This document shows positions 1-12,500 of a DNA stretch of 64,000 nucleotides, one piece after another; the stretch's first letter is position 1; each line of letters opens with the position of its first letter. The position numbers and the translations under genes are program-made. The DNA comes from Adineta ricciae (lineage: Eukaryota > Rotifera > Eurotatoria > Adinetida > Adinetidae). The stretch covers positions 698,999 through 762,998 of the forward strand of contig CAJNOJ010000005.1 of the NCBI GenBank assembly GCA_905250025.1, given 5' to 3'. The notes under the pieces are model-generated. The model had not been told where the DNA came from and did not search any database. It saw only the letters and a list, made by a program, of their open reading frames with translations.

Positions 1-1858
1 CTATCTCTCTTACCTGTTCATTGATTTTACAGACTGAAGATTCGAGTTGCCATATGGATTGATTGGAATACCAAATCGCGATTGATGCTTGATGTATCGG
101 ATTGTAAAAGGTTAGTCCGACCGGTGATGAACTGTATCTTGATACTAAATATTACTGTGAAAAAGAGAAGAGATGATGTTCGAAAGATTGGCTTACTCGG
201 TCGTATGTAGATAACAGGATTGTAGAGAGAAGATCTCATTTCGTTTGACATGTACAGCATCGATTGTCGGTAGAAGATAATGTGATACAAAGACTTTTGA
301 GTTGTCTTATTTGAACTCGGTGGGAAATGAATCGTGGCTAATGGAGACTAAAATAAGAAGAAAATAAGTCGATGCTTGTTTTTAATTAGGAACGAACTTC
401 GTAATGTTGACGGTTATCAGGTTCACAAATGATTGTTAACAACGATCGATTTGGTATCAAACAAAGTGTTGAAAACAATGGTGCTCGCATAGACATTGCT
501 GTTAATTCTTTTCCAATGTATAACCATGGTTGATCGGTGAAATCTAATAATTGTTCGATGATCAATCTCAATCTACAATGAAATCGAACTGAAATTAGTC
601 TTGTTTGATAACAAAAACACATTTACCTCGTTATCGCCATTCTATACTCTCGGGAGTATGTAAAGTCTTGTTTAATTTGTAGAATAAAATCCGTCAGATG
701 AAAAACCAGCATAACTCGATCTTGATTTCCATATTTTTCCTGTTGTTCATCGATCAAATCAATCAATAAAATCACATCATTCAAATCAAACGATCTTTTA
801 TCCAATTTCGACAAATACTTTATCAGACGCAATAACAAATTCGTCTCTGTCAGCGACAATCGATCAAATACTCTCGATATATTCGAATGAAAAGCACATT
901 GTGCAAGATCTAAATTCATCCAATTGCCACTCGATGAACATGTGTACCACGCTCGCGCGTATTCATTGGAATTTCTTAACCATGCAGCTGATCCGAACGG
1001 ACATTTCTTTTCAATTTTGTTATTAATTAACGTTCGCGGCCAATGAAATAATCCCTTGGATGTATTCATTCGTATTGATGGACAAAATTGATCGACTGTA
1101 TTTGGTAAAACTGTTAATGATACTGACCGATTCGAATTTAAATGATGACATGTCCATAAGCCAGCATGTTTCACTTGCAAATGATCAATGATGATTGTTG
1201 AGTAGGAAGATGATATAATCGTTGATGGATAATGTTTTTTATTTAATGTCCAATAACGTTTGAAATTAGACGAACAATTTAATGCAAATGGTTGATTTTC
1301 ATAAGCTATTTGAGATTGGTAAGGAGTGATTGTGAAGATTTGATCCGTGGGACAAAAGTCGTTTTCGTCGAACGGTTTTTGGTTTTGACAGTGGAGATGT
1401 TTCAATTGAGGATGTGTTTGATACCATTTCGATTGACATGTACAATGAAGTGGATTGTTCGAAAGATCGAGATTGACATTCGACAGACTTTGAAATGTTT
1501 TTGGAATTAATCGTAAAGAATTATTTTGGAGATATAATGAAGTTAAATGAGGGAATCTGGAAGGAAAGTCCGATGGTAGATAATGGATCTTATTGAATGA
1601 TAGATCGAGAATTTCTAAATGGTTTAAATTCAAAAGAAATTCCACGGACGTTAAGATATTTGATGAGAGATTTAGGAGGATTGTCGATCTAGGTAGTTGA
1701 TTATTGATATTGAAAAGTAGTTCATTGGTTATTCGTCGATTTGTACACTTGATAATCGTTAGATCAGGTGAACATGTACAATAATCTGATGATGGACATT
1801 GATCAGCATGGGATAATCGAATTAGAGTGAGAATTGGGATTAATTGAATGAAGATCAT
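1..1858 (-). CDS. ADGRA-like adhesion GPCR, N-terminal part (partial)
   Basis: The protein starts with a hydrophobic signal peptide (about residues 1-18). A cysteine-flanked leucine-rich repeat block follows: N-cap around CPSSDYCTC, three to four repeats, C-cap around CTCQSKW. Next come an Ig-like domain (about 185-250, Cys pair with the LWTCHH motif) and a hormone-receptor (HormR) domain with GLFHWPRT, CPFGSAAW and WYTCSSSGNW. The order LRR-Ig-HormR is that of the adhesion GPCR A subfamily (GPR123/124/125), where a GAIN domain and seven TM helices follow. The first exon ends at a GTAAAT donor near 623. Two further coding blocks at about 390-565 and 190-330 continue the chain and look like the start of a GAIN region. 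The 7TM part would lie beyond the left edge, so receptor identity rests on domain order alone. A secreted LRR-Ig protein is the alternative. Confidence 0.65.
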
Positions 1859-2704
1859 TTTCTCAGAAGTACACCAAATGACAAAATGGTCAAATCTAAT
1901 AAATGATATGACCGCAATGCAAAACTTAATATCAACGAACGAGAGATATTTCGACTTTTTTCTTTCTTTCTTTGATTTGATCGATGCATATATTGATCGA
2001 TAGATATTGAATGAAACGAAACGAAAAAAGAAAAAAAAACGATTAACTTATTTGTATATGTGTACAATATATCGGTACGTGAAACTATATTTTTGCTTTT
2101 CGTGAGAAGTTGATTTGTAATGGAAGAATCTTTTAGATTTACTGCGAAGAGAGAGAGAGAGATAAAGAGAAAACAATGAAAGTTGATTGTGCATCGAACC
2201 GTTGAGGAATTGCAATCAAAAATACAAACGAGGTGAACTATGAACAAAAAAAGTAGACTGTCAAAAATTGTTAAATCATTTGGAAAGACTCAACATGTTC
2301 GTCATAGATTTCGTCGTGATATTGACGAGGATGAAAAGTCATACTGTATACATCATTTATAATTGTTATTATTTGTACCGCTTTTGATCAGTTGATGCAG
2401 TGTTACTTCGAATTGCGGTTTTAATCAATGAAAATAACAATTAATGAAAGAATTCAATCGATGATCGAACTAGGGCAGTTAGAACAGATGCACATTCTTT
2501 GAAAATTCGCCGCTTATACGGAGATATTCGACATTTTTGCACGTATTTTTAGCAAAAAGACGGAATTTGGTCTGATAAAATGTGAAATTTTTATTAAGAT
2601 AGGATATTAACTAGAAAAGCAATAAAAAGCACAAAATTTTGTTGGTTAAATGATTATCATGTTGATATCCAAATTTTCTTTTATTGCTTGTTTGTGAGTA
2701 TCTT
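1859..2704. other. Intergenic: ADGRA-like upstream / PMT downstream
   Basis: This stretch holds the upstream region of the LRR-Ig-HormR receptor gene and the 3' side of the methyltransferase gene, both on the minus strand. It contains a short GA microsatellite (about 2147-2162) and AT-rich sequence. No coding exon with splice sites was recognised. Confidence 0.5.
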
Positions 2705-4655
2705 TCACTTTCTTGCGTGAAAGACTCCCCAGCGTTGATCACCTTTAGCACATCGTTGAAGTTTACCGTGCCAACCTTCGATTAAATGTTCGTAATCTTC
2801 ACTGGAGAATTCCTATTGAAAGATAAACTGTAAATATTTATAAAAATGACAACAAAGAAAACTAACTCGAATGAAATCTTCTTTATTGGCTTCGATGCGT
2901 TCAAGTTCCATGTTTAAACATTCAACAAATTTCTCTGTTGCATCCTTGGCGTCGACATCTTTGAAACCAACACTTTCCAAGAGCTAATAAAAACAACAAT
3001 TAAGAAATCAAATGATTTTTATCGATCTTAGTTTTACTTTGCCATATTCAGGTACGGTTAATAAAGTGTACCGTCTTTGAATGACATATTCTTCATACTC
3101 TTTTGACCATTCATTTTTTGGTGCGCAGGTGTAATCACTAATAAACAATTGACCACCGGGTTTCAACCAACCCTGAATAGAGACGAAAGAGAAAGATATT
3201 GTTTTGTTTTAAAGAATAAATCGTTTCACTTACGTAAAGACGAGCGAATAAACTCATCTTATCGGAAATATGTAAAATTGTATCACGACTGTAGATAACA
3301 TCGAACGAATTTGGCTCGAATTCATGACTCATTACATCGCCAATTTCAAAAGACACCTAAATTCACATTGAACGATGAAAAAAAGCAACAACGAACAGCT
3401 GAGCGATTAAATGTACTTTGAGTTTACTTGCTGTCATACCCATCAACCGTTCGTAGGCGATACTGACCATGTTCGTTGACAAATCAACGCCAATTACCGA
3501 ACATCCGTATGTCTTTGCACACACAAACAAATGATTTCAATAAATTCTTGAGCAATGTTTACCTTAGCCATGTAAATATCACCTCCGCCGATACCACAGC
3601 CGACGTCCAAAACGAGTTGATCATCTTTAAGATGAAGTGATTCGACAAATTCCTAGTGAGAATCAATAATGACTCGTTTCAATCGATATGGCGAGGTTTT
3701 TTGTCTGCTATGTCAATACAACGTACCTTTGTCGTATCTAGTCCACCTGTTGAAACAAAACCTGGCCCGAATATTTTCTCATAACGTAAGACACCATTCG
3801 TGGAATATTGTTGTTGATCAAGAAAATCTTGAAATGTTGAATGATCATTTTGTCTGGCAATTTTCTTGAAAACATAACACAAATGGAACGATTTGTACTT
3901 TTCCTAGAAGAATCAAATACGAATTTTTTCATTTAGAAGAGATTCTAAAGTGTTGGAATTACATCAACAAAACTACGTAATGGTCGAGCGAAAACTAATT
4001 CAAAACCATATCGTTCTTTATCAGATGTTGTTGCTGAATGAAAATGATGAATCAGATCAACTGGATTGCTTGAATGATTTTCTAACAGAAATGAAAATAG
4101 GTTGTGGAGGGAGATGAAAGGAACAGTTCCAATCAAACCTTTGTCTTTTGGCCATTCGCTTTCGAAAACAAAGACTTGACCATCAGTTTTGAGTGTTGAC
4201 AAAAGATTTTTCAACAATTTCTGCTTATCATTAACATTCAGTTGATTGAACGATTTGATAAGAAGACAAACATCGAATCTGAGAAAAAAAAATTCCATAA
4301 TAATCCTTTGATCCGTTTTATCTCATAGATATACTGACAAATTATTTTGCAATTCAGCATTGTTAAAACTAGCACAGTTCAAAACCGGTGATTTCGATAG
4401 ATTTTTCATATCTTCATCCAACCGTTTATAAGTCTCCGATGATTCAGTGAATAAGATCAATTGCTCTGCATCTGATAACAATTTTGTATAAGATTCATTC
4501 GGACTAAAAGAGATAAACCTATGTGCATATATTTTCGTCGACAGATAAACTTACTGTTGAATGTTATTAACAACAGCTAATACGCTTTTACCAGTAGTAT
4601 TAGGCAGAAGACTTTTGATTTCTTTGGCAATACGAGTAGAAAATTCGTCGACCAT
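2705..4655 (-). CDS. Phosphoethanolamine N-methyltransferase (PMT-2 type)
   Basis: This is a SAM-dependent methyltransferase of the phosphobase family, which methylates phosphoethanolamine derivatives to phosphocholine for phosphatidylcholine synthesis. About nine short exons carry a C-terminal catalytic domain with an intact motif I ([18 protein letters not shown], about 3565-3640), [12 protein letters not shown] (about 3470), [28 protein letters not shown] (read in two halves, about 3270-3356), [12 protein letters not shown] (about 3130-3190) and a C-terminus ending [10 protein letters not shown]. The N-terminal half (4655 to about 3945) has the methyltransferase fold order, but the position of glycine motif I reads [10 protein letters not shown], so it probably cannot bind SAM. 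Nematode PMT-2 is built this way, with the working domain at the C-terminus. The start is the ATG at 4655, [12 protein letters not shown]. Its three-prime neighbour is the receptor gene on the same strand. Confidence 0.88.
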
Positions 4656-5582
4656 AGTGGATAAAGAATAGCAATCCAAAGTACAAATCTAGAGTACATA
4701 GAAAGAGAAAAAACAAAAGCAACAAATATGTTTTGGCGTACAGAAAGGTAGTTGATATTCGGTTTTATACTATCGACATAGCCGTAGAACCGGCCAATTC
4801 GCTTTCCTTTAAAAAAATGAATACATCGGAATACGATGTCGCGCACTCTCGGTCTTACGTATTATCTGATCTTATACACGATCGATAACACTATTATTAA
4901 ATAGAAAATAATCTTATCTGACAGAATATTCTCCACGACATCATAATTAATGATGTATGTGTTAATAAGAGCGTTACTAGTATTCGCTTTTGCTGATAGC
5001 TTTTTCGAAAAACAGTCTATTACAATAGTAATCAGTCTTGTGGCAATCAAGATATCGTATCGATTTTCGTGTATTTACCGATTTGTGTGATAATGAAGAT
5101 TTAATTCCTGGCTTAATAGCTGACAATGAAAGTATTGTAGATACTGAATCATTATTGATAAAACTGAATTGTTCTTCGTCATCAGTAGATGGTTTCTGTA
5201 TCAATTAGCATATTATAATTCGAAAAATTCTTGAGAACGAGAGCTAAAAAGAATATCTATGCGACACTCGTGTCGACATCTCACAAGACATTTCTTGGAT
5301 CAACATCAGCCATTTGACTTTATTTCTATGCATCACTTCGCTTTGTTCTTTGAAATTTAGTATATGATCGTTCATCGAAAATACTATAAAAAATTCTATA
5401 CGCAATACATAAAAGTTCACATATAGAAATTCACTGAGTCAATTAAACAGCTTGTTGATAAAAAGAAAACTAGGTCACAATTATATATTGATGTAACAGC
5501 AGACGATTTGATTACGTAAAGATAAAAAAGTACAACACTGTTGACAGTTCATTGACAGTACTTCCGTGTTCCGTGCTGATCT
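4656..5582. other. Intergenic with one orphan exon-like ORF
   Basis: This lies between the p38 terminal exon and the PMT start. On the minus strand, 5192 down to about 5077 reads as an open block (begins KPSTDDEEQFSF) flanked by a good acceptor (TTGATACAG) and a good donor (GTAAAT). A second block follows an acceptor near 5018. No initiating ATG exon was found. A minus-strand poly(A) signal near 5310-5315 probably belongs to p38. It could be an untranslated or alternative 5' exon of PMT, or a remnant. Confidence 0.3.
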
Positions 5583-7581
5583 CTATGTATTAATATTAGC
5601 ATTCTGAATTATTTTCCAGATGATATCTAAAATGACATGAATTTTATTAAATAAGCTCGAAATGAGATCATTTCGAGCAGTGCTTGTAGCTAGCGAAAGC
5701 GTTGCACTTACTTTTCCATGTTTCTACTGGATAAGTTGCATCTTGATGTTGGTCAACTATTATATTTGCAGTCGGTTCACCTGTAGGAAGATGACATCCA
5801 TCGAAAAATGGGTGAGCTATACAAACACATGTTTTGTTACATCAACTACATTCGCTAGATGAAAGTGTTGAAATAGTTTACCTAATGCTTCCGCTGCAGT
5901 TGGACGCTTACGATGATCAAAAGACAGAAGCTTACGAAGGAGATCAACACCATGAGGTGAAACGCCTGATACTGGTTGAAGATTTCCTTCAGTATACTTG
6001 TAACCAAACAATGTATTGAAATCTTCGCCAGGCTCCGATGATAAACTTAAGATAAACGCTACTACTTCTAAAGAACATATTAATGGTAATAATGATGTTA
6101 TTTAATTATTCAAATCCTACTGCTATATTGATAAATTTATAAACTACGATTAGCAAAGAGTCATTCACTTTGACGAATGTTATTCAAATATTCGAAATTC
6201 CTTAATCTAAGTCTAATCTGTACGATATCTACAAACCCGGTGTACAAATTTCGCGGAGCGTTGTCTCATCAGGTGTACCAATTAATTTCAATATTTTCTT
6301 CAGATGATCAACATAATCCTTGCCAGGAACAATCGGCTTGCGTACAATTAATTCTCCCAGTATGCATCCGATAGACCATGTATCCAATTTATCATCGTAT
6401 TTCTCCCAGTTGGTATAGACTTCTGGTGCACGCCACCATCTAACAAAAATGAATTTGTTACCGCGTGAAATAAATTATGAGTAGTGTACCTTGTTTGAAC
6501 ATAACCTGTTTGAATTTCGTTGGATGCAACACGAGCTAAGCCAAAATCAAGAATCTAACGAAAAATGAACAAACTCAGATTGATTTTTTTCATATGCAAA
6601 GAAAATATTTTTAAAATCCCAACAATTTCGGAAGAAAGATTTCAAAGTGCATTACAACCAACTGAATGACATTAAAAACAAATTGTCATTATTTTTTATG
6701 AGGACTGAAAAATGCGGTACACTTCTTCTACTTACCGTGATATACAACGTTTCAGGATCAATTCCAATATTTGATGGCTTTAAATCCTATTTGAACCATA
6801 TGAAATATATCGTACTTTTTCATATGTACATAATTAAAGTATACTTACACGATGAATAATGTGAGCTGAATGCGCTAACTATGATTAAAGAATAGTAAAA
6901 AACATTTCTATTACATCGAAAACTCCTACTTTCAAACCACGAAGTATTGAATAAATGATCTTTTTAATTTCTGCTTCAGTCAACTGATGTTCGTTGATAT
7001 AATCACTCAAACTGCGACCAGCATCTTTCATTACCAAATAACTGAAAAATAAATCTCATTAAGATGCGACAAGGTTTCTAATAAACAAACATACAAAGTT
7101 TGAAACTCTTGTAAGTTTTGATCAGGGGTGAAAACATCGAGTAACTGTGCAATCTATGTTCATAAAAGAAAAAGAAAACATTCATGTTAAAAGAAACTCA
7201 TCGTTTACATACATGCACATCAGGATATTTCAGTTGCAAGAGTACTATGAGTTCCCGATAAGCTCGTAAGGCATATACTGGATGTTCTGGAAACGGGTTA
7301 ATCAACTTTTTGATAGCAACCGTTCTTCCAGTTGTCTAGTTTATTAAATAATAATATATACAGATAATCTTATTGGCAATTATTCATACCGTATCTGTCA
7401 AACGGCTAAACGAAAAACATCATTATAGAGAATTTAGAGAAAATGTTTCAATTTACATTACAGCACCAAAAGCACCTTGCCCAATTTTTGTTGGATTTTG
7501 GTACCGAACAGGTATTTTAAACTCTTGATGATCACATTGAAATGTGTGCCATTGGGTTTGAGCAGAATTGTCAGTTGCCAT
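5583..7581 (-). CDS. p38-type mitogen-activated protein kinase
   Basis: This is a stress-activated Ser/Thr kinase. Small exons encode the glycine loop IGQGAFGAV (about 7455-7500), the catalytic loop HRDLKPSN (6780-6860), the DFG motif ILDFGLARVASNEI (about 6520-6557) and the activation segment QTGYVQTRWWRAPEVYTNW. The dual-phosphorylation site is TGY, diagnostic of the p38 class rather than ERK (TEY) or JNK (TPY). Further on come DTWSIGCILGELI, PGKDYVDHLKKIL and the C-lobe DLLRKLLSFDHRKRPTAAEAL, then AHPFFDG and a short C-terminal extension ending WKNIIWKIIQNANINT. The ATG at 7581 gives MATDNSAQTQW; an upstream coding exon cannot be ruled out. It should act downstream of MKK3/6-type kinases in the cytoplasm and nucleus. 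The last intron (5627-5711) contains a perfect 11-bp inverted repeat. Confidence 0.92.
5655..5678. repeat. Perfect 11-bp inverted repeat inside last p38 intron
   Basis: An 11-base arm (GCTCGAAATGA) is followed after two bases by its exact reverse complement. It sits in the middle of an 85-bp intron (5627-5711), between donor and acceptor. A stem here would shorten the distance between the splice sites; this is inference. Confidence 0.7.
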
Positions 7582-8831
7582 GTCCGGTTCTGTAGGATTT
7601 GATAATACAGAGAAGTGAAGTAGAATAGATGCGTACAGCAGGATACTAGAAACAAAAAAGGAGAAGTAGCATCAGTTTATATCGAGTACACGAGTAGGGA
7701 AAAACCGTGGTAAGAATTTTCCAACAGTTTTGAATGGAGTGTATTGGAAAAAAAACAATTTATATTGGAATTTTCCACAGGATGAAAATGTTGATTTAAG
7801 AGTGATTTTACGCAATTTTAATGATGTTTTGTCCACGAACATTCTTTCTTTTCGGCGAAATATTCTGACGCGTTAATGGGATATGTTAGGGTAAGATTAG
7901 ATTCATTCTTTTTTGAAGAGACGGAAGTGCAAAATTATGTCAACTGCTTCTCTCACAGACGGGCTACAGACTTGACAATTATCCAGCGTCCTCATGAAAC
8001 ATACAGAATTCTACGTGTCAATTTCATCAAAAATATATGTTGTTTTTGGCGCGTACTCTAAGAGTAAACAAGGCAATCGTCGGTGACATCGTCTTGTTCT
8101 TCCGTTCTTGATTTCATCGCTTCTGTGGGCAAACAGCGATCCGTACGTGCAACTATTGCATAAATAATCGTAAGATTGGCGCAATGCAAAATCCGAGCAA
8201 AATTTTTTTTTGTCAATTTTTTAATGGATTCCGATGTGGTTTGATGCACTGAATCCGAATATGTATGATTTAATTATATAAGAAATGATCTTCCTGCCGG
8301 AAATCGAAAAATACTGCGAAAACCGAGGGGTTAAAAAAAACAGGTTTTTCTACTGCGATTTTGACGATGGCGCTGCGAAAAAGTTTACTATAGCTTTGAA
8401 AGTTTTTTCCGTGAATTCAGCATCAAAAATTGACACTAGGTTTTCATCGCTCAACGCATATCTTTCCCCTTGAAAAAAATTATTTCTTTTCACACACCAA
8501 CCATTCAAGTGAAGCTCATTGAAAATGCATCAACTCATTTTCTAATGAAGGCAGACACTTTTTTCTTTCGCCATTCGACTTCTCGGATACCATAGATATA
8601 ATTTACGTATTATCTTTCCTTAACTCACTTTCTTTCTCAAAATTTCCTAGTCATTTTTCGACCACTCATTTCGTACATGTATTTTTCGATTTTTAACAGC
8701 AATTTTCGCTTATTTTCTTTTTTCCAATCTAATTATACGTTCGGAATGAGAAAGATCGTTGTTATTATCATTTGAAGGGCTGATCTAACTATTTTGAAAA
8801 AATTTTGTGGGTATGAGTGAAATTAGATTGG

Positions 8832-8912
8832 TTGAGGGTGGGTGCAGTCACCGTATGTCTAAAGCTTATAAGAGTACTCATATTTCTTAGACACCTTCAC
8901 CCACACCCTCAA
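8832..8912. repeat. Imperfect nested inverted repeat (hairpin)
   Basis: The left arm TTGAGGGTGGGTG pairs with the right arm CACCCACACCCTCAA, with a 2-base bulge. A second inner stem GTCTAAAG/CTTAGAC lies inside it. The unit is about 81 bp and sits in intergenic DNA between p38 and ALIX. It could be a MITE-like remnant or a structured transcript element. Only one copy was seen in the window. Confidence 0.6.
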
Positions 8913-9291
8913 GATATCTCTACCTTAGAGTTTGAGTATAAGGTGCAGCTGACAAAGAATTTCATTAAACATCCGAATGACTAGTTGTAAAAAACTTAGA
9001 TACTTGACATCGTGAAAAACAACGCAAAAATAGTTCCGATACTTTCATTAATGTTGCTTCTATAACCTTTACCTGTAAGCACACGTGATTCTTTTCTCTT
9101 TCCTGTGCTTTGAATAGTTTTTCTCGGTAGGCAGTGATGGGAAGTGAATACAAACACCCTTTTCATGCTTACAACGGCACTCATACACTAAATGAAAGAT
9201 TCATACATTGCGTTAATGTAAGCTGTGTTCTCTATTAGAATGTTTTACTTTATGAATACAGAAAAGAATATGCAGAGCAGAAAAGAACATG

Positions 9292-9312
9292 AACAACAAC
9301 AACAACAACAAA
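9292..9312. repeat. AAC trinucleotide microsatellite
   Basis: About seven AAC units about 280 bp past the ALIX stop codon. It may lie in the ALIX 3' UTR. Confidence 0.8.
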
Positions 9313-9593
9313 CAAAAAGGAAAAAATGACAAAATAGATATTGACGATCGCAGTTAGATTAATACAGAATCGCATAGTAAGCAGAAGAATACGATGGGCT
9401 TGTTGTTGAAAACAGACAACACCGGATGTGAGAATACGTATAGGAGATGGAGGAGGAGAAAAAGAAATGCAGCTCGAGTAAGCAGTGAAAAATAAAAAGG
9501 GCAAATGAGACAAGAATAAATTCATTCGATCATAGGAGACAATGTTGAACAAAATGGAAAAGAAAAGAAAGTTTTAAAAACTACAATAGCCTA

Positions 9594-12500
9594 TTATTTC
9601 TTTTTACCACCTGCCGATTGAGGTTTCTCAACGCCATAACCTAAATTCATAGAAATATGTTAACAACTGACAATATTTTACACAATTAACTTATCACCTT
9701 GTTGTGGATATTGAGTAGCCCCCGCCATTGGATAGGCTGGTGCCGCTGAAACAATACAAAATAGTAGACAAATCATTTGTTCTTCATCACCGCTTACTCA
9801 TATTAAAGAATGGATTGTATGGATTATAACCAGGTGGCATGGGAAAGAATGGTTGCATGTATGCACCTGGGTATGGCAATGAAGAACCATCTAAAACAGA
9901 GGAAAATTTTTCACTGATTCATTTCTCTATCTTATAGTCTTACCAGGTGTTGTCGTTGGTGGTGGGCCACCAGTTGGTGGAGCCGACGGCTGTTGAGATT
10001 GAGGGTAAGGTGGAGCAGCACTAGCTGCATATGGATTAGCTCCTATAGGAGAGAGAAGAGTGGATTTACACGTATTATTCAAAGCAACGAATATTTCGTA
10101 CCAGCTTGTTGTGTCGATGCTGTTGTTGTCGGTTGGTTTCCTCCAACAATTCCTCGTTGTATGTCTTTCATCAGATCTTCTTTTTCCGTTTTACGAGCAA
10201 AGACAAAATCAGATACTTTATTTTGAAATTTGAGCAATAATGGTGTCAGATCATTATAGAACTAAATAGAAATGATTTTCAAGTAAGAATATGAAATATC
10301 AACAACATCTTGCTTACTTTGGTTCCTTCTTTCAAATTACTCAATAATTCTTGAAAAGCATCATATGCTCGTGCGAGATTCTTTAGCATTTCTTCGCGCA
10401 TGGCTGATGATTCGTTTCCTTGTTTTTCATTTTGAAACTGTTGATGAGCACGACGAATATTTTCAACTAATTGCTCTTGTTTCGAAACACTTTCTGTTAT
10501 TTGTTGACGCAATGGTGTATAGATCGATTCGATTTCATGTACAACAATACTGTTTTCGTCGTTGTGCGAGCCTTGTTGAAACGCTGCAATCAAACGTGCA
10601 CGAACACCATCAGAATCTGTATTTTTTAATTCGGATTCCATCACTTCACGCTCAGCTTTGATAGCTGCTACAGTTTCCATCAAACGCTGTAATTCACGTA
10701 CACTGAATGAATCACGTAATGCACCAGCAGCCGTTGCTGATGGAAGTTCACCCGCAAGTTCATGCTGAAATGAATTAGCATTGTTTCAATTGAATGTCAT
10801 ATTGGGAAAGACTTGTACTTACTGTTTGTTTACTAAGTAAAACAATGCAATCTCGATTCATACGATATTTTTCTTGGACAATTCGATCTGCATTGATGGC
10901 ATTTTGAATAATATCCATGTATTTCTTTGCCTCTTCACGTAATGGAACAGTCAAAGTTGATGAAACTGTACGTGTCCAACGCTCTTTAAATTGATTACGT
11001 AATTCAGTATCACCGCGTTCTTCGTCATCGAGCATACGATTTGTCTTAAGAAAAATGGTAATAAAAAATAATAAACATGAAAAGAAGAAGATCTTACTTC
11101 ATCAAGAATTTCCTTGTTTCGTTGTAACGATTCAGGCAACTCATTGACCATCTTGTCTAAGGTATTAATACCACCTTGCCGTTTGATTTCGTTCGATTTT
11201 TCAGCAACTGAGGGAGGAATTTCACGACCACCTCTATCTTCGATAGCAGCAGGTAAATTAAGCGATGCCAAGAGTCTAAAAGATGAGATAATCATTCATA
11301 GCTTATCAGTACATTACTCGATATTTCACATACGAATTTAAGACGTTCGTTGCTTCACGAAGACGATTAATTTCAATGTTCATGATTTCTGCTCGTTTCG
11401 AACTAAATGCTGCCAATGCATTATTTAATGCAATTGGAACAAGCGATGCAAAAAGATCTAGAAACATACTTTTCTCTCACAAACGTAATCGTTTTATTTG
11501 ATAAAAGTTTTACCTCTAAAATCCGGTGTAATCGGAAATGTAACTGGTAATGGTTTCGCAATTGGCTGTGCTATAATCACTTCGAGTGTTTTCACATCCG
11601 GTACACGTTCGTGGTAAACGAAATCATTATCTTTCTTTGCAGCAGTCAAGGCTTTGTTAACTTCATCTTGATTTGCACGCAGTACTGGTGTAAAAGCAGC
11701 TATTGTACATTTACTCACAGCTTGATCGGCAAAGTCTTTGGCATGCTAAAACACAAATCAATATTCACTCGCTTTCGAATATTTTTATTGAACTTACTTC
11801 ATAACGTGCGACCTTGAGACCGTATTTTCGATCAGCCTGAGCTTGATTACCAGCATGATATTCAGTTTTCGATTGAAATAACAAGTGTTTAACAAACATA
11901 ATATTGACATAATTCTAAATGAGAGACATTGTCGATTTCACAAGTGTTCGACATATAAAATTGCTTGTCAGAGGACGGTAACTACTTATTTTCTCAAGAA
12001 AAGAAAAACATCACGATTATACCGATGCAGAGAACAGAAAAAGAACATGACGTTTCCATTACTACACATTTAGAATATTGAATCTAACTTTCTACGTGAT
12101 ATTTTGCTGAAGAATCACTTACCTCTGGAATGATTTTCTTTGCACTTTCGGTTTTTGACGATGTATACGCTTCCTTGTAACAATCTGCAGCATGTGCTGC
12201 AACTTTCGCAGCAATATCATCTAAATCCAATGCACATCAACAGAACTGACATAAACAATCGATTTGGTCTACCTTTCAAGCTCGCTGATTTCATGTAAAT
12301 AAGTTCAGCAGCTTGAGCTAACATCAACCATGACATACTTGCTAAGACTGCTGGTTCAAAATCAACGGAGAGATCCGATAATGAATTAGCATTAACATAA
12401 TCTTTCAGGAACGAAAAAACGCCTGATGCTAATTGAAAATATCTCAATGCTGTTTTCATCTGATCATCAATCGAGAGATTTTGCGCCAAAGCTAACTCGC

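Larger units (their letters stand above)
7582..9593. other. Intergenic: p38 upstream / ALIX downstream
   Basis: About 2 kb without a supportable gene. It holds the p38 5' region, a long imperfect hairpin at 8832-8912 and an AAC microsatellite at about 9292-9312. Short ORFs here lack splice signals, domains and coding-like composition. Confidence 0.5.

Noticed and set aside
9250..9552. 100-residue minus ORF downstream of ALIX
   Set aside because: Built on the AAC microsatellite and T-rich sequence; most likely ALIX 3' UTR.
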